From an uncultured Eubacterium sp. (GTDB taxonomy: Bacteria > Bacillota > Clostridia > Lachnospirales > Lachnospiraceae), in the NCBI GenBank assembly GCA_902475415.1, contig CABRZK010000069.1, forward strand, positions 1 to 10,178: 10,178 nucleotides of DNA. Direction: 5' to 3'. The translations under genes and the position numbers were made by a program. Below, in pieces: positions 6,261 through 10,178 of this stretch. The number at the start of each line of letters is the position of its first letter. The first letter of the stretch is position 1. The notes below the pieces were generated by a model, which worked only from the letters and a program-made list of their open reading frames with translations, was not told the DNA's origin and did no database searches.

Positions 6261-8639
6261 ATGATTCGTTATGAAATTTTGGTAAAAACGCAGGAGCAGA
6301 CAAATTGGTCGTCTATCTACAGCTTTGTAGTTCCGGTTAAGGGGACAGCGGTTCTTTTTCTGGAAAAAGAAAGAATCCAGATTGGAACAGGGGATGTTGT
6401 TTTTATTCATCCATTTCAGCATTTTATGGTTTCGGAAATTCAGGGGGCATGTATGGCCTGTCAGATCGACCTGCTGGAACTGATTCCGGGACAGATGCAG
6501 GAACTGGAAAAAGTGCAGTGCAATTCAACCGGAGAGACGAATAAGAACAGGTACAAACATCTGATCTATGCACTGACGATGGCGGTTGAAGCCAGAAATC
6601 GGAATAATTCTTATGTGTTGGAACGAAAATGGAGTTATGAGTTACTGGAGGAACTGCTGTGCAATTTTAGCGAGGTGAAAGCTGTACCAGAACATTCCTC
6701 ATCCCGCGTTCGTGAAATTTTACAGTACATTTCTGAAAATTATGCGGAAAATCTGATGCTGGGTGGCCTGGCAAAGAAATTTTATGTAAGTACTTCCTAT
6801 CTGTCAAAAATTTTCAAAGAAGAAATTGGAAAAAATTTTTTGGAATATGTAAATGAAGTGAGATTGATGCATGCGGTCAGATATTTACTGGAAGAAAAGC
6901 TGACCATTGAACAAATTGCCGAGGTTACAGGATTTAAAAATGCCCGTTCCTTCAGTGGAAAGTTCAGAGAACGTTATCAGATTCTTCCGAGCGAGTATCG
7001 GAAACAAAGGAAAGAAAAAAAAGAAGAGCTGTTAGATATAAATGCAAAAGAACATTTTGCTGCTTTTGTACAGAAACTGGAGCAGGAAGAGCGAAAAGAA
7101 GGCGTGCAGTTAGTCTGGAAAAAACAGACTGTTTCCGGAGTTTGCGTGGATCAGTATGAGAAAGCAGCCTACCGAAATGGAATTCTGACGATCCGTCGTG
7201 CAAATCATTTGCTGATGTATCAGGTACGGGAAGCTGTAAAGCAGATTGTGAAAGAACTGCATTTTACCGATATCTATTTTCACGAACTATTTAATGATGA
7301 TATGGAAATTTATTCCATAGATCCATATGGAAACCCGAAATATCATTTTTATAAATTAGACCAGCTATTTGATCTGGTTGTAGAATGTGGTCTGACGCCT
7401 TATGTGGAGCTGGCTTTTGTACCATTTCTCATGGCGGAAAATGTGACACGTAAAACAATGGTACATAATTCAGTGTCCAATATGCCAGCTGACATGGAAC
7501 AGTGGAGGGGACTGGTCAGAAAAGTAATAGAACATCTGATGCAACGCTATGGAAAAGAAAAAGTGTTGCAGTGGAATTTCTGCGTCTGGAGTTCTCCGGA
7601 TAATAAGGCAATTAACCAGTCTGCATTTGCAAAGGAAAATTATTATGCAATATATCTGGAAACATGGAAGGTATTGAAAGCAATTGATCCGAAAATTCAG
7701 GTGGGAACACCGGCTTTAATGACGCAAAGTCTGCTTGAAGGGGAATGGATGAATCATTTCAATCATTTTTGCCGTGAAAACAATTGCCTGCCAGATTTTG
7801 TGATGGTTAATCTGTATATGATCGAAAATGATCTCGCAAGCATCCAGAAACATCTCCCACCGGTCATTATGGATGCACCGGATGCAATGAAAAAGATGAT
7901 TCATCAGATAAAAAACAATAACAAAGTCTGTCAGTGGAATATCCAACGTCTGTGCGTGGCAGAATGGAATTTTAATCTGTTTTTGTATGCTCCGATTCAG
8001 GACAGTATGTTTATGGCGGCATATATTGTGAAAAATATGATTGATTGCTGGAAAGAAAATGTTATATTTGGTGTAATGGATCCCGTCGAAAGTTCGCATG
8101 ATGATGTGATTGGACATTGTTCTTTCCAGGGAAAACGCGGACTGCTGACTTATGATAATATCAAAAAGTCTTCGTATTATGCATATGCTATGCTGGCACA
8201 GATGGGCGAGTTGCTGGTGACCAGAGGAGAGAATTATCTGATTACACGTTCAGAACATCAGATCCAGTTGCTGTTATGCAATTATCAACCAATGTCGAAA
8301 GCCTATTGTGAAGGAAAAATAACAGATGAAGTAATTTCCGAAGCATTATTTGAGGAAATATCCGGACAGGAATATGAAATCCAGCTTCAGCATCTGCCGG
8401 GAAATATATATCTGAAAGAAACCTGTATCATTAATGAAGATTTTGGAAATGCGTTCGATTTCTGCAAAAAATACAGAAAAGTGGAACCACAGATGCAATA
8501 TGATGTTTCGTATATCAATGATATGTCGCAGCCTTTGAAAAAAACAGACTACATAAATCCAACAGAAGATGGTAATATGTATTTATATGAGTATTTAAAA
8601 CCATTCGAAATCCGATTGATCTGCCTGACAGAAATGTAA
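6261..8639 (+). CDS. AraC-family regulator fused to a GH39-like domain lacking the acid/base glutamate
   Basis: The 792-residue protein has three parts. Residues 1-90 resemble the AraC cupin sensor (VLFLEKERIQIGTGDVVFIHP). Residues 149-250 are an AraC DNA-binding domain with two helix-turn-helices, about 166-186 and 215-238, ending in the family segment LPSEYRKQRK. Residues 262-792 match GH39 (beta-xylosidase fold): FHELFNDDMEIYS near 341, LTPYVELAFVP, AEWN with E568 at the nucleophile position, and GLLTYDNIKKSSYYAY. The acid/base motif, normally W-N-E-P, reads W443-S-S-P-D, so the key glutamate is replaced by S445. There is no signal peptide, so it acts in the cytoplasm. It probably binds a sugar and controls nearby sugar genes, the GH3 gene upstream being the best candidate. 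AraC-GH39 fusions are known in Firmicutes. Any enzymatic activity is doubtful here. Confidence 0.9.
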   Translation: MIRYEILVKTQEQTNWSSIYSFVVPVKGTAVLFLEKERIQIGTGDVVFIHPFQHFMVSEIQGACMACQIDLLELIPGQMQELEKVQCNSTGETNKNRYKHLIYALTMAVEARNRNNSYVLERKWSYELLEELLCNFSEVKAVPEHSSSRVREILQYISENYAENLMLGGLAKKFYVSTSYLSKIFKEEIGKNFLEYVNEVRLMHAVRYLLEEKLTIEQIAEVTGFKNARSFSGKFRERYQILPSEYRKQRKEKKEELLDINAKEHFAAFVQKLEQEERKEGVQLVWKKQTVSGVCVDQYEKAAYRNGILTIRRANHLLMYQVREAVKQIVKELHFTDIYFHELFNDDMEIYSIDPYGNPKYHFYKLDQLFDLVVECGLTPYVELAFVPFLMAENVTRKTMVHNSVSNMPADMEQWRGLVRKVIEHLMQRYGKEKVLQWNFCVWSSPDNKAINQSAFAKENYYAIYLETWKVLKAIDPKIQVGTPALMTQSLLEGEWMNHFNHFCRENNCLPDFVMVNLYMIENDLASIQKHLPPVIMDAPDAMKKMIHQIKNNNKVCQWNIQRLCVAEWNFNLFLYAPIQDSMFMAAYIVKNMIDCWKENVIFGVMDPVESSHDDVIGHCSFQGKRGLLTYDNIKKSSYYAYAMLAQMGELLVTRGENYLITRSEHQIQLLLCNYQPMSKAYCEGKITDEVISEALFEEISGQEYEIQLQHLPGNIYLKETCIINEDFGNAFDFCKKYRKVEPQMQYDVSYINDMSQPLKKTDYINPTEDGNMYLYEYLKPFEIRLICLTEM

Positions 8640-8684
8640 ATGGTATTCCGATGATCGGATTTGAATTAAGAAAGAAGCGATAAT

Positions 8685-8915
8685 ATGAGAAGAATGGAAT
8701 TTAAAATGGAGCGGACGGGTTTGCTGGAAGTAGGGGATGTACTTCCAGTCACAGAAAGCAAACTGCCAAACTCCTGGTATTATACACTGGGAAAAGCGTA
8801 TGCGATGTCTGCCAATTATGAGTTCCGTGAACGGTTAAAATCCAGAGAAGGAACTGTGGTGGAAGTCAAAGAAACACCAAAGGGATATTATGTAATTGTA
8901 GAATTTGATGAGTGA
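8685..8915 (+). CDS. small uncharacterised protein, 76 residues
   Basis: I do not recognise a named family. The protein is soluble, has no signal peptide or membrane helix, and begins MRRMEFKMERTG. It has a central aromatic stretch NSWYYTLGKAYA (29-40) and a C-terminal beta-rich end GTVVEVKETPKGYYVIVEF (56-74). The first ATG at 8685 has the purine-rich AAGAAAGAAG 7 nt upstream; starts at 8694 or 8706 would have poorer spacing. It follows the AraC-GH39 stop by 45 nt and precedes the AEC transporter by 39 nt, with no terminator between, so the three may share a transcript. A small TCCGA-TGA-TCGGA hairpin in the upstream gap has no T-tract. Codon use looks like its neighbours, so it is probably a real gene. 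Confidence 0.75.
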   Translation: MRRMEFKMERTGLLEVGDVLPVTESKLPNSWYYTLGKAYAMSANYEFRERLKSREGTVVEVKETPKGYYVIVEFDE

Positions 8916-8954
8916 TAAAGAAAAAAATCAGGACAGCAGAAAAGAGGAATTAAG

Positions 8955-9884
8955 ATGTCAGTAGTTGCAACAAGCGTATTTTTGCTGTTTGCATTGATTG
9001 TGCTTGGATTTATACTTGGGAAAAAAGAAATTGTACATAAGGAAAGTATTCCGGATTTTTCAGCACTGGTTCTGCAGGTGACGATGCCGGTCACTGTATT
9101 TTGTTCGATTATCGATCAGGACAGATCACAGCTTGTGTCTTACGGAGTACAGACTTTTGCATCGATTATCGTATTGCATCTGTGTGCACTTGTTGTGGGT
9201 CTGCTCCTGGTTCGCTTGGTAAAAGTAGACACACAGGACATGGGTGTCTGGATTTACAGTATGCTGTTTTCCAATAATGGATTTATGGGAATTCCACTGG
9301 CATTATCTGTATTCAGCGGAAAGGGAATGTTTCTGATGGCATTGGGCAATGTAGTTGGAAATTTCCTGATTTTCTCGGTGGGAATTAAAATCCTGACCTG
9401 GAAGTATCCGATCAAAGAAAAACTGAGTGTTCGGAAAATGGTGCTGAACAATATTAATATTGCCGTAGTTCTCGGTTTGCTGGTATGTATCCTGCAGATT
9501 CCAATCCCGGATGTATTAGGACAGTTGCTGACCTATCTGTCCAATATTACCAGTGGTTTATCGATGTTGGTGGTAGGACTTTCCATTTCACGTCTGCCGG
9601 TAAAGGCTGTTTTTCAGGATAAAAAAATGTTATTGCTGACGCTGTGCCGTCTGATTATTTTTCCGTTACTGATGCTTGGATTACTGCGTGCGCTGCCGAT
9701 ACAACTGGATGAGACGTTGCAAAACGTCCTGATTCTGACTGCGGCACTTCCGGTTTCCTCTGCGCAGTCCATGATTACCGAACAGTATGGAACCAATACG
9801 GCGGCAGCGGGACGATCTGTGTTTATGACGACATTGTTCAGCGTGATAACGGTTCCGCTGATCATGATGATTGCATTTGCCTGA
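8955..9884 (+). CDS. auxin efflux carrier (AEC) family transporter
   Basis: This 309-residue hydrophobic protein has the length and about ten-helix layout of bacterial AEC transporters (BART superfamily, PIN-like fold), secondary carriers for small organic acids or related anions. The diagnostic loop SNNGFMGIPLALSVF is at residues 106-120. Other family marks are the first-half crossover TMPVTVFCSI (43-52), the second-half LSMLVVGLSISRLP (202-215), and the C-terminal run LTAALPVSSAQSMITEQYG (261-279) leading to a last helix ending at the C-terminus. AGAGGA at 8943-8948 gives a good ribosome binding site for ATG 8955. The substrate cannot be told from sequence; members include malate and lactate carriers. 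It may be cotranscribed with the small gene before it. A CATTTGC/GCAAATG hairpin (9874-9899) overlaps its end. Confidence 0.9.
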   Translation: MSVVATSVFLLFALIVLGFILGKKEIVHKESIPDFSALVLQVTMPVTVFCSIIDQDRSQLVSYGVQTFASIIVLHLCALVVGLLLVRLVKVDTQDMGVWIYSMLFSNNGFMGIPLALSVFSGKGMFLMALGNVVGNFLIFSVGIKILTWKYPIKEKLSVRKMVLNNINIAVVLGLLVCILQIPIPDVLGQLLTYLSNITSGLSMLVVGLSISRLPVKAVFQDKKMLLLTLCRLIIFPLLMLGLLRALPIQLDETLQNVLILTAALPVSSAQSMITEQYGTNTAAAGRSVFMTTLFSVITVPLIMMIAFA

Positions 9885-9899
9885 TAAATAAAGCAAATG
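9874..9899 (+). other. weak hairpin at the end of the AEC gene
   Basis: CATTTGC (9874-9880) and GCAAATG (9893-9899) form a 7-bp stem with a 12-nt loop overlapping the stop codon. It lacks a T-tract, so it is at best a poor terminator, perhaps an RNA 3'-end protecting structure. The 266-nt spacer that follows to pyrG holds this hairpin, three copies of CTGATAAA (9881, 9917, 9964), a promoter and a leader hairpin. Confidence 0.25.
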
Positions 9900-10022
9900 A
9901 TAAGTGAAACAACTAACTGATAAATGAAGTGAGAATCAGATCATGCCAGGATATAAAAAGTATCTGATAAAAAAACTTTGCGCAGAAGAAAAAAAGGAGT
10001 GGATTTTTGCTCGCAGAGGTTG

Positions 10023-10028
10023 TATAAT
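10023..10028 (+). promoter_or_regulatory. pyrG promoter -10
   Basis: A perfect TATAAT lies at 10023-10028, with TG immediately before it. The -35 region at 17-nt spacing (TGGATT, 10000-10005) is weak. The start point would be near 10035, giving a leader of about 115 nt before pyrG. Confidence 0.5.
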
Positions 10029-10060
10029 AAAATCTGTATGTAATTTTATGAATATAGCGG

Positions 10061-10087
10061 CTGAAGCGTAAGTAAAAACGGCTTCAG
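10061..10087 (+). promoter_or_regulatory. leader hairpin upstream of pyrG
   Basis: CTGAAGC (10061-10067) pairs with GCTTCAG (10081-10087), and GT/AC can extend the stem past one bulged G. The sequence after the stem (AAGTTATC) is not a T-tract, so it is not a standard attenuator. The pyrG SD (AGGAGG, 10137-10142) lies 50 nt further on and is not in the stem. Confidence 0.4.
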
Positions 10088-10150
10088 AAGTTATCATAGC
10101 AGAATAAAATCCTATTTTGGGAGAGAAAATAAACACAGGAGGAAGAAACA

Positions 10151-10178
10151 ATGGCAGTAAAATACGTATTTGTTACCG
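10151..10178 (+). CDS. pyrG: CTP synthase, N-terminal nine codons
   Basis: The window ends after MAVKYVFVT plus one base. This is the typical N-terminus of CTP synthase, which continues with a P-loop-like GGVVS motif and makes CTP from UTP, ATP and glutamine in the cytoplasm. AGGAGG at 10137-10142 stands 8 nt before the ATG, and a promoter with a structured leader lies upstream. Only the first residues are seen, so the call rests on this short but characteristic string and on the strong start signals. Confidence 0.75.

Noticed and set aside
8646..8663. TCCGA-TGA-TCGGA hairpin after the AraC-GH39 gene as a terminator
   Set aside because: The stem is 5 bp and is followed by a mixed sequence with only three Ts; transcription probably continues.
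9881..9971. three copies of CTGATAAA as an iteron or operator array
   Set aside because: Spacing is irregular (36 and 47 nt), one copy overlaps the AEC stop codon, and the words are simple AT-rich sequence.
9943..10071. 42-codon open frame MPGYKKYLIKKLCAEE... in the spacer before pyrG
   Set aside because: It has no convincing ribosome binding site, is rich in A-tract lysine codons, and runs across the pyrG -10 and into the leader hairpin, so it is more likely chance.

Overview
The window looks like chromosome of a Gram-positive gut anaerobe of the Clostridia, most likely Lachnospiraceae (Blautia/Roseburia/Ruminococcus-type). The reasons are AT-rich spacers, strong AGGAGG-type ribosome binding sites, a secreted glycoside hydrolase ending in tandem 'NGWW...NGKVDF' repeats of a style frequent in that family, and an AraC regulator fused to a GH39-like domain. 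This placement is inference from protein style; no rRNA or marker gene is present. All seven coding regions lie on the + strand. I see no tRNA, rRNA, CRISPR array, insertion sequence or phage gene.

Layout. 1-477 is the C-terminal end of an RND-type efflux permease. 587-1066 is a YbaK/EbsC-type aminoacyl-tRNA editing protein. 1207-1794 is a six-helix HdeD/DUF308 membrane protein. 1795-1971 is a regulatory spacer that carries a promoter and a perfect 11-bp inverted repeat whose right arm contains the ribosome binding site of the next gene. 1972-6093 encodes a 1373-residue secreted GH3 glycosidase with an extra domain inserted in its C-terminal catalytic domain, an FnIII-like domain, a CBM6-like domain and eight aromatic repeats in exact 22-residue phase. 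A strong intrinsic terminator closes this gene at 6147-6192. 6261-8639 is the AraC-GH39 chimera, whose GH39 part has lost the usual acid/base glutamate. 8685-8915 is an uncharacterised 76-residue protein, 8955-9884 is an auxin-efflux-carrier (AEC) family transporter, and 10151 onward is the start of pyrG (CTP synthase) behind its own promoter and leader.

How the parts may work together. The GH3 enzyme and the AraC-GH39 regulator form a plausible unit for sensing and digesting an extracellular plant or host glycan. The enzyme is exported and probably held at the surface. The cytoplasmic regulator may bind the imported product with its degenerate glycosidase domain. The GH3 gene's promoter and SD-sequestering hairpin suggest tight control: read-through transcripts would have a hidden SD, while transcripts from the local promoter would start inside the hairpin and leave the SD free. 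The flanking genes look like unrelated housekeeping or membrane genes.
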